22,500 bases of DNA. Source: a bacterium (GTDB taxonomy: Bacteria > JAMCPX01). This document shows positions 16,258-22,500 of the stretch, in pieces. The notes under the pieces are model-generated. The model ran no database searches, was not told the DNA's origin, and saw nothing but the letters and a program-made list of their open reading frames with translations. The stretch spans positions 1 through 22,500 of the forward strand of contig JAJYUJ010000039.1 of assembly GCA_021792615.1 (NCBI GenBank), given 5' to 3'. Both the position numbers and the translations under genes were made by a program. Every line of letters begins with the position of its first letter. The stretch's first letter is position 1.

Positions 16258-16286
16258 ATTTAGTATTTGTAGCTGAAGGGCACATA

Positions 16287-17837
16287 TCACTGCCCGTACT
16301 GGTTCATGATCGTCGGGGTTATGTCGTTGGCAGCTGCTATGGCTGAAAACACATCGACTGCGGGCTGTACCGGTGTTCTGGTGAAGTTCGTCGTTGTCGT
16401 CGGAATCAGACCGCATTTCGGCGTGGTACAGCTTGTAAAATTATCCACGTAGAACAGTCCGAAGTTCTGGGCATAGCCCGATGTCCATTCATAATCATAG
16501 TCCATGGTCCAGTACATATAGCCGAGCATGTCGGCGCCCTGGTTGATGGCGTTTTTTACGGCCTGGATATTCTGCACGATGTACTTCGCTTTCCCGACGG
16601 GGTCAGCATCGCCGTAGCCGTTTTCCGTTATCAGCATAGGCAGGTGGTAGCGCTGCGCATACTCAACCAGTATACCGGTCAAGCCCTGCGTTTCCGGGGG
16701 GTTCTGCGCAGGACAGCCAATCGAGCTTAAGGGAATAAACGCACCTATGGTTGAATCGCAGGGCAGGGCATTGATAGGCTTTAAAAACCCTGCGGGAGCA
16801 GGAACAACATAATCGTTGTTGTAGTAGTTAACCCCTATATAATCGAGCGTGTGCGCCCATTCAGGATAGTACGTCGTGTTTGTTGTACCGGTAAGCCCGT
16901 TGTCGAATATACCTGTTGTTGCTGCATCGAGATACGTGAGATTGTATGCGTGGTCAAAGGCCTTTGCAGCTGCCGCTGATGCGGCATTACCGGGTATTGC
17001 ACTGGAAAAGATAGAATTTGCTGCGATACTCACCATTGCATTCGGCTCGATTGCATGTATGGCATGATAAGCCAGCGCATGTCCCATGATCATGTTCTTT
17101 ACCACGGTAACAACGCTTGCACCGTTGGGCATGGTTGGGGCAGTAAGATCTGAGAGATTATTGAATCCCGGAGGAAAAACACCCATTATATACCCGCTCA
17201 GGGTGTCTGGTAATGGTTCGTTTTCGGTAATCCAGTATTTTACCGTTGTTGAGAATTGCTGTGCCATGAAAGCCGCATAGCTTGAAAACGCATAAGCAGT
17301 AAGGGTATTGGTCCAACCCGCAAGACTTGTCGTACTCTGCGTATAGTTATTGGCCTTGATATTTGCCGGGTCATCCACCCATTGGGGTACTGTCCAATGG
17401 ACAAGTGTAACAACCGGCGTCAATCCGTGAGCTTCTAATGAGGCTATAACGTCCTTATAGTGCTGAACCTCTGACGTTACAACATCTCCTGCTGTCAATG
17501 GCATGCCTATCACCGCCGGTGGATTCGGTTCAATCCTTGACCACTCGAAGGTAAGCCTGAATGCGTTCAGGTGCATTGCCTGAGCATTGGTAAAATCCTG
17601 TGCATAAAGGTTATAGAAATTATCCGCAAGCCCGACCGGGGGGGTGTTGCCCATCTGCTCCCAGATATACCAGTCGTTATTGGTAATGCCGCCCTCGCTC
17701 TGTTCCGCTGCCGTCGAAACACCCCATAAAAATCCTTTTGGAAAACTCTTTGTTCCGCTGCTGCTGCTCGAACAAGACATTATTGACGTTACGCCCAGGA
17801 ATAGAGCGATCGCAGAGATTGCTATACCCTTTTTCAT
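16287..17837 (-). CDS. GH1-family beta-glycosidase-like lipoprotein
   Basis: This 516-residue protein starts with a signal peptide ending IMSC (Cys22, an imperfect lipobox) and a Ser-rich linker, then a full GH1 TIM barrel. The opening is FPKGFLWGVSTAAEQSEGG; the acid/base Glu207 is in WITENEP and the nucleophile Glu405 in LITENGYGD, both with intact context, and YWTMDYDYEWTSGY is the late substrate-site region. GH1 enzymes hydrolyse beta-glucosides and related sugars; most are cytoplasmic, so an exported, probably lipid-anchored one is unusual. The start is ATG 17837, behind a strong AAGGAGG; a start further upstream would read through intergenic repeat DNA. It may act on a surface glycan or glycolipid (inference). 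A sterol- or lipid-directed role is also conceivable given the START-like neighbour. Confidence 0.88.
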   Translation of the reverse strand: MKKGIAISAIALFLGVTSIMSCSSSSSGTKSFPKGFLWGVSTAAEQSEGGITNNDWYIWEQMGNTPPVGLADNFYNLYAQDFTNAQAMHLNAFRLTFEWSRIEPNPPAVIGMPLTAGDVVTSEVQHYKDVIASLEAHGLTPVVTLVHWTVPQWVDDPANIKANNYTQSTTSLAGWTNTLTAYAFSSYAAFMAQQFSTTVKYWITENEPLPDTLSGYIMGVFPPGFNNLSDLTAPTMPNGASVVTVVKNMIMGHALAYHAIHAIEPNAMVSIAANSIFSSAIPGNAASAAAAKAFDHAYNLTYLDAATTGIFDNGLTGTTNTTYYPEWAHTLDYIGVNYYNNDYVVPAPAGFLKPINALPCDSTIGAFIPLSSIGCPAQNPPETQGLTGILVEYAQRYHLPMLITENGYGDADPVGKAKYIVQNIQAVKNAINQGADMLGYMYWTMDYDYEWTSGYAQNFGLFYVDNFTSCTTPKCGLIPTTTTNFTRTPVQPAVDVFSAIAAANDITPTIMNQYGQ

Positions 17838-17950
17838 ACTTCCTCCTTTTCCTATCGTGTCATTCCGGTCCCCTCTCGGAGTATGGTGATAAACTCCGGC
17901 AGGGATCCCGCAGGGGCGGCCCATGTATTGCCCCTCTCATGCTTTTCTGG

Positions 17951-17970
17951 ATTCCCGTTTGCACGGGAAT
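17951..17970. repeat. Dispersed intergenic hairpin (ATTCCCGT/ACGGGAAT)
   Basis: This is a perfect 8-bp stem with a four-base loop, TTGC, preceded by CTGG. It belongs to the same type as 12384-12403 and lies between the GH1 gene and the SRPBCC gene. The minus strand has no T-run after it, so termination is doubtful. Confidence 0.65.
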
Positions 17971-17989
17971 GATAAATTGTTATTTCCAT

Positions 17990-18694
17990 TTATTGTTTCT
18001 TCCCGGATTCTTCTTTTACCCTCTTTCTTACGGCTTCTATAACACCCGGCAGGGTCTGCTTTGTACCTATGTTTATTATCCAGTCCGGTATCTCGCCGCC
18101 GGGATCGGAAAACACCGTATAGGTCACCAGTGTCCTGTTATTATCGAGCGGCACCAACTCCCACGAACCGTCATTGGTTTTCAGATTACCCAAAACAAGC
18201 GACCAATGCTGATACCACCTGCCCGAGGTAACAAAATCATCGAGCTTTATGATATACCATCTGTTTGTTGCAGGCCAGGGAACATTCAGCAGACTGAAAA
18301 AATAGCCCGTTGTGCCGGTCATTTTGTCCGCCCGGTGCTTTTTCAGGAATTGAATCAGCTCTTTCGGATCCCCGGTATTGTAGTCAAATTTCAATGCCTT
18401 TGCCTTGGCAATTGCATCCGGATTGACGAGTATACTCTCAAGCATCCGCGGCATAAAATGCACAAAATCATTGTTTTCGTGTATCACATTCCATACCTGC
18501 TGGGGAGGGGCATCGACAATGCCGATCGCCACACCTTCTTTTACATCGGTACCTTTGACCGATTCAAGCTGCTTAACAATGCCGCCGTCTTTGATGATCG
18601 ACCATTGATCCGGGGTTATTGCCGAGGCATGGACTGGAGCAGATAGTGCGACTATACCGACAATCATTATGCTTTTTATCATTCTTAATGTCAT
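17990..18694 (-). CDS. Secreted SRPBCC/START-like ligand-binding protein
   Basis: This 234-residue protein has a signal peptide (IMIVGIVALSAPVHASA). The mature part follows the START/SRPBCC helix-grip order: GVAIGIVDAPPQQVWNVIHENNDFVHFMPRM, then strands including WYIIKLDDF, WYQHWSLVLGN, GSWELVPLDNNRTLVTYTVFSDPGGEIPDW, and a long C-terminal helix (GVIEAVRKRVKEES). Such domains hold lipids, sterols or other hydrophobic molecules. The start is ATG 18694, with AAGGA 8 bases before it; the ATG at 18703 abuts the ribosome binding site. It lies 57 bases downstream of the unknown 462-residue secreted protein, suggesting one transcript. Confidence 0.8.
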   Translation of the reverse strand: MTLRMIKSIMIVGIVALSAPVHASAITPDQWSIIKDGGIVKQLESVKGTDVKEGVAIGIVDAPPQQVWNVIHENNDFVHFMPRMLESILVNPDAIAKAKALKFDYNTGDPKELIQFLKKHRADKMTGTTGYFFSLLNVPWPATNRWYIIKLDDFVTSGRWYQHWSLVLGNLKTNDGSWELVPLDNNRTLVTYTVFSDPGGEIPDWIINIGTKQTLPGVIEAVRKRVKEESGKKQ

Positions 18695-18751
18695 ATACGT
18701 CATCCTTCCCGTTGTTTTTTGGAGGGTGTTTTTTGCACACACCCCTGCACT

Positions 18752-20140
18752 TCAATGTTTTTTAAACGTAAACTTTACAGGCTCCACCCGCTGATTGTTG
18801 TAGTAAACCACATGAGTGACCGGATGGTCAATAATATTCAGCCACGGCTTCTCTTGCCCTGGTTTGTATCCTACGGGAACATAGATGTAGGATGTAAACG
18901 TATACGTTCCCTTCCTGGCTTTCATGAGATTGCCGAAGTCATAGCCGGTACTGCCAATTTGTCCGGGCTCATTCTCCGGGGGATCCGGCTTTGATTCGTC
19001 ATCGACAAAATAAAGGCCTTTGGTAAACGGAACATCCTTACCCATGACAACCCTGTTCATCCATGCCCCCTGGGGTCCTGAAACAACAGCCCAATCGTAC
19101 GGCGATCTGTTCAGGTCTTCCTGCGCCTTGCTCATCATGCCGGTGATCTTCAGGCCCCCGGGGTTGTTGGAATTGTAAAACTCCATACCGAGTGCGTTAT
19201 GATTGAAATCCGTCGTTGTAACGAGCCGCGCCTTTTTCACGATATAGAGCCGGCGGAGGTCTATGGGTATATCGACAACCGTGGGGAATTGAAAGAAATC
19301 ATAATAGTATGCGCTGTCGGACAAAACAGACGGAGACTGAATGCCGAGCATGATGTCCATGGAGTTCGCCACCCGTCGTATAACCCGTACAGGCCCCTGG
19401 ATGTATCCGACAAGCCTCGATTTAAAGTCATCTTCGTCCTTGTGTATGTTAAAGAGAACGGTATTGATATCAAGCCTCATTTTGAACCCGTCGAATATAT
19501 TGATGCCTTCACCGCCTGCTGATTTCGGCACGGCAAAATAATCGTAGGACAGCGGCGCTTTTTTTGAGAACGCCATGACATACAATTGTGCGGTTACCCG
19601 GTCGTCCCTGGGATCGTATTGTACATACCGCACAGGGGAAAGAGGGGGCGGGTTGTCCTTATAAGACATGAGATATACATAAGCATGTGTGTTGTTGAGG
19701 GGGTCCGTAAGCTCTATTTCCATGACGTCTGCTCCGGGCACGTTAAGCTGATCCGTGTTTGCCTTTTTTCCTGCGTCCTTTGCCATAAATACCAATTCAT
19801 CCTGTGGGGAAAGCGATGTCCTCTTGAGGGGCACGGGATTGCCGTGTTTGTCGTAATTAAAAATCCAGTCACCGTATTCGTCCCGCTCGTCGATCTGAAA
19901 CGGTATCGGTTGGAAAGGTGTGGACTGCAAGGACTCCCGCGCAAGCCCATGCTTTCCTTTTTCCCGGACCACCTTATACAACCTGAAATTCTGTATATTC
20001 CGACCGAGAAACGGGGCGATCGTTGTCCCCTGCAAAACAACAGGGTCAAACTGCCGGTTAAACCTATGTCCATCAGCATACGCCCGAACACCGGCAAACA
20101 CCATACTGCAAGCAACCAGCCAGAGAAGTGTTTTTTTCAT
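18752..20140 (-). CDS. Secreted protein of unknown function, 462 residues
   Basis: The protein has a clear signal peptide (MKKTLLWLVACSMVFAGVRAYA, cleaved after AYA). I recognise no family. Visible features are an early segment FQPIPFQIDERDEYGDWIF, SPQDELVFMAKDAG, PPPLSPVRYVQYDPRDDRVTA, and a C-terminal TYTFTSYIYVPVGYKPGQEKPWLN. Aromatic and Asp residues are abundant and the strand pattern suggests an all-beta periplasmic or surface protein. It has no transmembrane segment after the signal and no lipobox. The start is ATG 20140, with AAGGGG 5 bases upstream. It is followed by the START-like gene. A carbohydrate- or lipid-related role is only a guess from the neighbours. Confidence 0.85.
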   Translation of the reverse strand: MKKTLLWLVACSMVFAGVRAYADGHRFNRQFDPVVLQGTTIAPFLGRNIQNFRLYKVVREKGKHGLARESLQSTPFQPIPFQIDERDEYGDWIFNYDKHGNPVPLKRTSLSPQDELVFMAKDAGKKANTDQLNVPGADVMEIELTDPLNNTHAYVYLMSYKDNPPPLSPVRYVQYDPRDDRVTAQLYVMAFSKKAPLSYDYFAVPKSAGGEGINIFDGFKMRLDINTVLFNIHKDEDDFKSRLVGYIQGPVRVIRRVANSMDIMLGIQSPSVLSDSAYYYDFFQFPTVVDIPIDLRRLYIVKKARLVTTTDFNHNALGMEFYNSNNPGGLKITGMMSKAQEDLNRSPYDWAVVSGPQGAWMNRVVMGKDVPFTKGLYFVDDESKPDPPENEPGQIGSTGYDFGNLMKARKGTYTFTSYIYVPVGYKPGQEKPWLNIIDHPVTHVVYYNNQRVEPVKFTFKKH

Positions 20141-20244
20141 ATATACCCCTTGGATAAGAATCATTGTCCTTCACCATACACCAAAACTCGCGATTGAAAA
20201 ACAGAAAAAAATCGGGTGCGGATGCAGCATCCGGGTTTTTCCGC

Positions 20245-20273
20245 TTGACGGATATTTTCTGTAAAGCTACTAT
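20245..20273 (+). promoter_or_regulatory. Putative sigma70-type promoter for the propeller lipoprotein gene
   Basis: TTGACG (20245-20250) and TACTAT (20268-20273) are 17 bases apart. The expected start near 20280 leaves a leader of about 125 bases. Confidence 0.7.
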
Positions 20274-20316
20274 CTGTATGGACAATGAACGGAACAATGG
20301 AATTGAGCAGTGCAGC

Positions 20317-20339
20317 CTCCGGCCCGCGGTGGCCGTAGA
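20317..20339 (+). repeat. Copy of the 3' end of the downstream propeller gene
   Basis: These bases match 21324-21346 at 22 of 23 positions. In frame this copy reads SGPRWP then a stop, against SGPQWP then a stop in the real gene. Weaker similarity runs on for about 20 bases after the stop. Confidence 0.75.
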
Positions 20340-20403
20340 AGAAAAGGATCTTGGACCGAAACAATAGAAAAGACATTTTCAAGAATAGCTTAAAAGGGGG
20401 GTT

Positions 20404-21345
20404 ATGAAAGTAACTATCAAAATACTTTCAACTTTTTCATCGATTGTAATTATGTTTTCGGCGGGTTGCGGGATCATCCATACCGGAACGCAGCCCGCGG
20501 CAATTGCGATAGACGGCGCCAAAAATGTTTGGGTTGTCAATAAGGGCAGCGCGGATATTACGGAACTCAACTCAAACGGCAGCCGGATGGGAACCTATCC
20601 TGTCGGGACATATCCTTACGGCATAGCTATAGACAGAGCCGGGAATGTCTGGGTTGTCAATAACGGCGACAGCATCGTTTCGGAACTCGACTCCAGCGGC
20701 AAAATCATAAAAGCCTATACGGCCGGAACGGAGCCGAAAGGCATAGCGATCGACAGCTCCGGGAATATCTGGGTTTCTAATTATTTCGATTCTACGGTAA
20801 GCAGGCTCTCATCTGGCGGAATAACCATGGAAACCTATACCGTCGGGACAATGCCCTGGAACATAGCAATAGACAGAGCCGGGAATGTCTGGGTTGTCAA
20901 TAATGACGGTGCCAGCGTTACGAAGCTCAGCAAAAACGGCGTACGGATGGGTACCTATACCGTCGGGTCAAATCCTATAGGCATAGCAATAGACCGATCC
21001 GGGAATGTCTGGGTTGCCAATAATGGGGCAAACACCGTTACAAAACTCAACTCTGGGGGAACGCTCCTGGGGACCTTTAGCGCAGGAACATCTCCCAACG
21101 GTGTTGCAATAGATAATGCAGGCAATGTCTGGGTGACGAATCAATACAGCAACCGTGTTACCGAGTTAAACTCCACCGGCAAAATTATAAAGACCTATGC
21201 TGCAGGGACAGAGCCCTGTGCAATAGCAATAGACAGCGCGGGTAATGTATGGGTCGCAAACTACGGCGACGATACGGTAACGAAACTTGCCGGTGCTGCA
21301 AAAGGCCCCCAGTACTTTCCCTACTCCGGCCCGCAGTGGCCGTAG
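20404..21345 (+). CDS. Seven-bladed beta-propeller lipoprotein (NHL/Vgb-like repeats)
   Basis: This 313-residue protein has a signal peptide with lipobox FSAGC (Cys22), then seven repeats of exactly 40 residues, each carrying GT-x-P-x-x-IAID-x-x-GNVWV-x-N. Seven such blades make one closed propeller resembling virginiamycin B lyase or NHL proteins. The lyase catalytic His residues are not evident, so it is more likely a binding or scaffold protein at the outer membrane. The ribosome binding site AAGGGGGG precedes the ATG. The blades also repeat at the DNA level with a strict 120-base period and no indels, suggesting expansion by internal duplication. The short tail ends SGPQWP. Ligand unknown. 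Confidence 0.9.
   Translation: MKVTIKILSTFSSIVIMFSAGCGIIHTGTQPAAIAIDGAKNVWVVNKGSADITELNSNGSRMGTYPVGTYPYGIAIDRAGNVWVVNNGDSIVSELDSSGKIIKAYTAGTEPKGIAIDSSGNIWVSNYFDSTVSRLSSGGITMETYTVGTMPWNIAIDRAGNVWVVNNDGASVTKLSKNGVRMGTYTVGSNPIGIAIDRSGNVWVANNGANTVTKLNSGGTLLGTFSAGTSPNGVAIDNAGNVWVTNQYSNRVTELNSTGKIIKTYAAGTEPCAIAIDSAGNVWVANYGDDTVTKLAGAAKGPQYFPYSGPQWP
20485..21303 (+). repeat. Tandem 120-bp coding repeats, about seven units
   Basis: The motif AATGTCTGGGTTGTCAATAA or a close variant recurs at about 20525, 20645, 20765, 20885, 21005, 21125 and 21245, exactly 120 bases apart. Units 2, 4 and 5 are the most alike, which hints at recent duplication or gene conversion within the array. Confidence 0.9.
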
Positions 21346-21346
21346 A
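21324..21346 (+). repeat. 3'-end copy partner of 20317-20339
   Basis: This covers the last codons and stop of the propeller gene; it matches the leader copy at 22 of 23 positions. Confidence 0.75.
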
Positions 21347-21674
21347 GAAAGGCATTTAGGACAGCGGCCGCAGGGACTGGGACTAAAGAAATTGCGGGGA
21401 CTTCACTGGGAAATCAGGGCCGGCATTCATATAAGACTTCTGTTTTAGCTGGAGAAAAACCTGTTGACATCCATTCTTGCGGGCAATCACGATACCATCA
21501 GAAATTTTGTGCGCTAAAATGCAATCTGATGTACTTTGCGCGATAGCCATAGTGGCACAGAGAATCTCTTTTACGAAAAGAAGGGGTTCAAATACATCGT
21601 ACAAAGGCTGTATTGATTGATTTGGGATCGCATGGTATAGATAAGGAAACATACCTGACAAAGGAGGAACCAAA
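21347..21674. other. Intergenic region between the two plus-strand genes
   Basis: These are 328 bases without a supportable gene. A minus-strand open frame crosses it (21383-21700), but it lacks a ribosome binding site and overlaps the next gene. No terminator for the propeller gene is obvious. The promoter at 21613-21641 and the ribosome binding site AAGGAGG near 21661 occupy the right end. Confidence 0.6.
21613..21641 (+). promoter_or_regulatory. Putative sigma70-type promoter for the last gene
   Basis: TTGATT (21613-21618) and TATAGA (21636-21641) have exactly 17 bases between them, about 33 bases before the ATG at 21675. Confidence 0.7.
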
Positions 21675-22394
21675 ATGAAAAAGTTACTCTTAGGGCTCAT
21701 ACTTTTGATACCGGTAATTTCCGTTCCTGTTCCGGCAATGGCAGGGGTGGATGTCAGTATCGGAATCTCTCTGCCGCCGCCGGTCGTATTCGGGGCGCCG
21801 CCGGATGTAGTGGTACTGCCGGATACGAACGATGTGTACGTTGTGCCGAATGTAGGAGTAGATTTATTCTTCTGGAACGGATGGTGGTGGCGTCCGTGGG
21901 AAGGCGGCTGGTATCGATCACGATATTATAACCGCGGCTGGATTTATTTTAACCGTGTACCGCGTTTCTACTATGACGTAGACCCGCGCTGGAGAGAATA
22001 CTACAGGGATCGAGATTGGCAGGGACACCCGTGGAACTATGAACGTATTCCCGACCGGGAACTGCAACGGAAGTGGAGAGGCTGGCACAACGACAGGTAT
22101 TGGGAACGGCAAAGGACATGGGGTGTGCGGGACTATCATCCCAGAGCTATACAGCAAAGGCGGGATATAAGATACCAAAGGCAGCAGGAGTACCAGAGAA
22201 GACCTGAGGTTATAAGACACCAGCAGTGGATACGGGAACACCCTGGACAGTACCATGGACAAAGGTATCAGCACCATCCGCAAGGACGCCCCTATGGCCC
22301 CCAGGGACAGAGATTCCAGCGCCCTGAGGAAAGACAATCCCATGGCCAGCAAAGACGCGAAGAAAAATTCAGGGGAAGGTCAGAAGGACGATAG
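21675..22394 (+). CDS. Exported Trp/Tyr/Arg/Gln-rich protein of unknown function
   Basis: This 239-residue protein has a signal peptide (MKKLLLGLILLIPVISVPVPAMA). Next comes a Val/Pro-rich part (GVDVSIGISLPPPVVFGAPPDVVVLP), then a very aromatic stretch with FFWNGWWWRPWEGGWY and YYNRGWIYF that recalls short W-G-W-type periplasmic proteins. From about residue 100 to the end it is basic and low in complexity: Arg, Gln, Tyr and His dominate (QQRRDIRYQRQQEYQRR). The tail is probably disordered and positively charged. A strong AAGGAGG lies 7 bases before the ATG, and promoter and terminator are both close, so it is a single-gene unit. Role unknown. Confidence 0.85.
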   Translation: MKKLLLGLILLIPVISVPVPAMAGVDVSIGISLPPPVVFGAPPDVVVLPDTNDVYVVPNVGVDLFFWNGWWWRPWEGGWYRSRYYNRGWIYFNRVPRFYYDVDPRWREYYRDRDWQGHPWNYERIPDRELQRKWRGWHNDRYWERQRTWGVRDYHPRAIQQRRDIRYQRQQEYQRRPEVIRHQQWIREHPGQYHGQRYQHHPQGRPYGPQGQRFQRPEERQSHGQQRREEKFRGRSEGR

Positions 22395-22427
22395 CTTCAT
22401 AAAAACATCGAATAGATGAATCGACAC

Positions 22428-22460
22428 AAGGGGGCACGCTTCAACGTGCCCCCTTTATTT
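22428..22460 (+). terminator. Intrinsic terminator, possibly bidirectional
   Basis: AAGGGGGCACG (22428-22438) pairs perfectly with CGTGCCCCCTT (22445-22455) around a six-base loop, followed by TATTT. It begins 33 bases after the last stop codon. The A's before the left arm give weaker potential on the minus strand. Confidence 0.88.
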
Positions 22461-22500
22461 GATAGATAGGACAATGGGATCCCGATCAAAAATGATACAG

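Larger units (their letters stand above)
20141..20403. other. Divergent intergenic region
   Basis: This region separates the minus-strand genes from the two plus-strand genes. It holds a small hairpin (CGGATG-CAG-CATCCG, 20219-20233) followed by GGTTTTT on the plus strand, the plus-strand promoter at 20245-20273, and a copy of the 3' end of the downstream gene at 20317-20339. The ribosome binding site of the plus-strand gene is AAGGGGGG just before 20404. No convincing promoter for the minus-strand gene was found by eye. Confidence 0.6.

Noticed and set aside
18724-18744. GGGTGT/ACACCC inverted repeat between the unknown secreted protein and the START-like gene, considered as terminator
   Set aside because: The stem is only six bases with a nine-base loop, and the minus strand has A's, not T's, after it.
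20219-20240. Hairpin plus TTTTT on the plus strand, considered as terminator
   Set aside because: The stem is only six bases with a three-base loop, and no plus-strand gene lies upstream in the window, so there is nothing evident to terminate; an attenuator role is also unlikely because it precedes the promoter.
21383-21700. Minus-strand open frame of 105 codons between the two plus-strand genes
   Set aside because: It has no ribosome binding site, overlaps the signal-peptide codons and promoter of the strongly supported plus-strand gene, and shows no recognisable domain.

Overview
The window looks like chromosomal DNA from a Gram-negative (diderm) bacterium. Four predicted lipoproteins, an MlaE/MlaF/MlaD-type lipid transporter, an outer-membrane barrel ending in Phe, an EnvC-like amidase activator and a periplasmic M23 peptidase all require an outer membrane. 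GC content is moderate. The gene content and the dispersed intergenic hairpins resemble Desulfobacterota or Nitrospirota-type environmental genomes, but no marker gene here fixes the phylum. I see no tRNA, rRNA, CRISPR array, transposase or phage gene.

From about 96 to 20140 every supported gene lies on the minus strand, so transcription runs right to left. In that order: a secreted 462-residue protein of unknown function and an SRPBCC/START-like secreted protein (20140-17990); a GH1 glycosidase-like lipoprotein (17837-16287); an outer-membrane barrel and a small transaldolase (16222-14690); an active-site-complete M23 peptidase with its own promoter and an operator-like palindrome (14503-13577); RlmE (13470-12820); a PII protein (12763-12422). 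Then comes a tight cell-envelope block, EnvC-like / alr / mlaE / mlaF / mlaD-like, joined by 4-base overlaps or 1-2 base gaps. It is followed by enolase, an SDR reductase, a TPR lipoprotein, a LolA/LolB-like lipoprotein, bacterioferritin and a GDSL-type lipoprotein. The block suggests co-expression of peptidoglycan precursor supply, septal amidase activation and outer-membrane lipid transport.

The right end (20404-22394) holds two plus-strand genes, each with a good sigma70-type promoter: a lipoprotein made of seven exact 40-residue beta-propeller blades, and a signal-peptide protein rich in Trp, Tyr, Arg and Gln, followed by a clear terminator.

The points most worth a second look are: an MCE protein whose C-terminal third looks like a beta-barrel (a possible one-protein inner-to-outer membrane conduit); the broken-looking N-terminus of the barrel gene at 16029, beside a G-quadruplex motif and hairpin repeats; a near-exact duplicate of the propeller gene's 3' end in its own leader; a palindrome over the -35 box of the M23 gene; and a 94-bp palindrome at the left edge that ends a mini-ORF with a perfect ribosome binding site.
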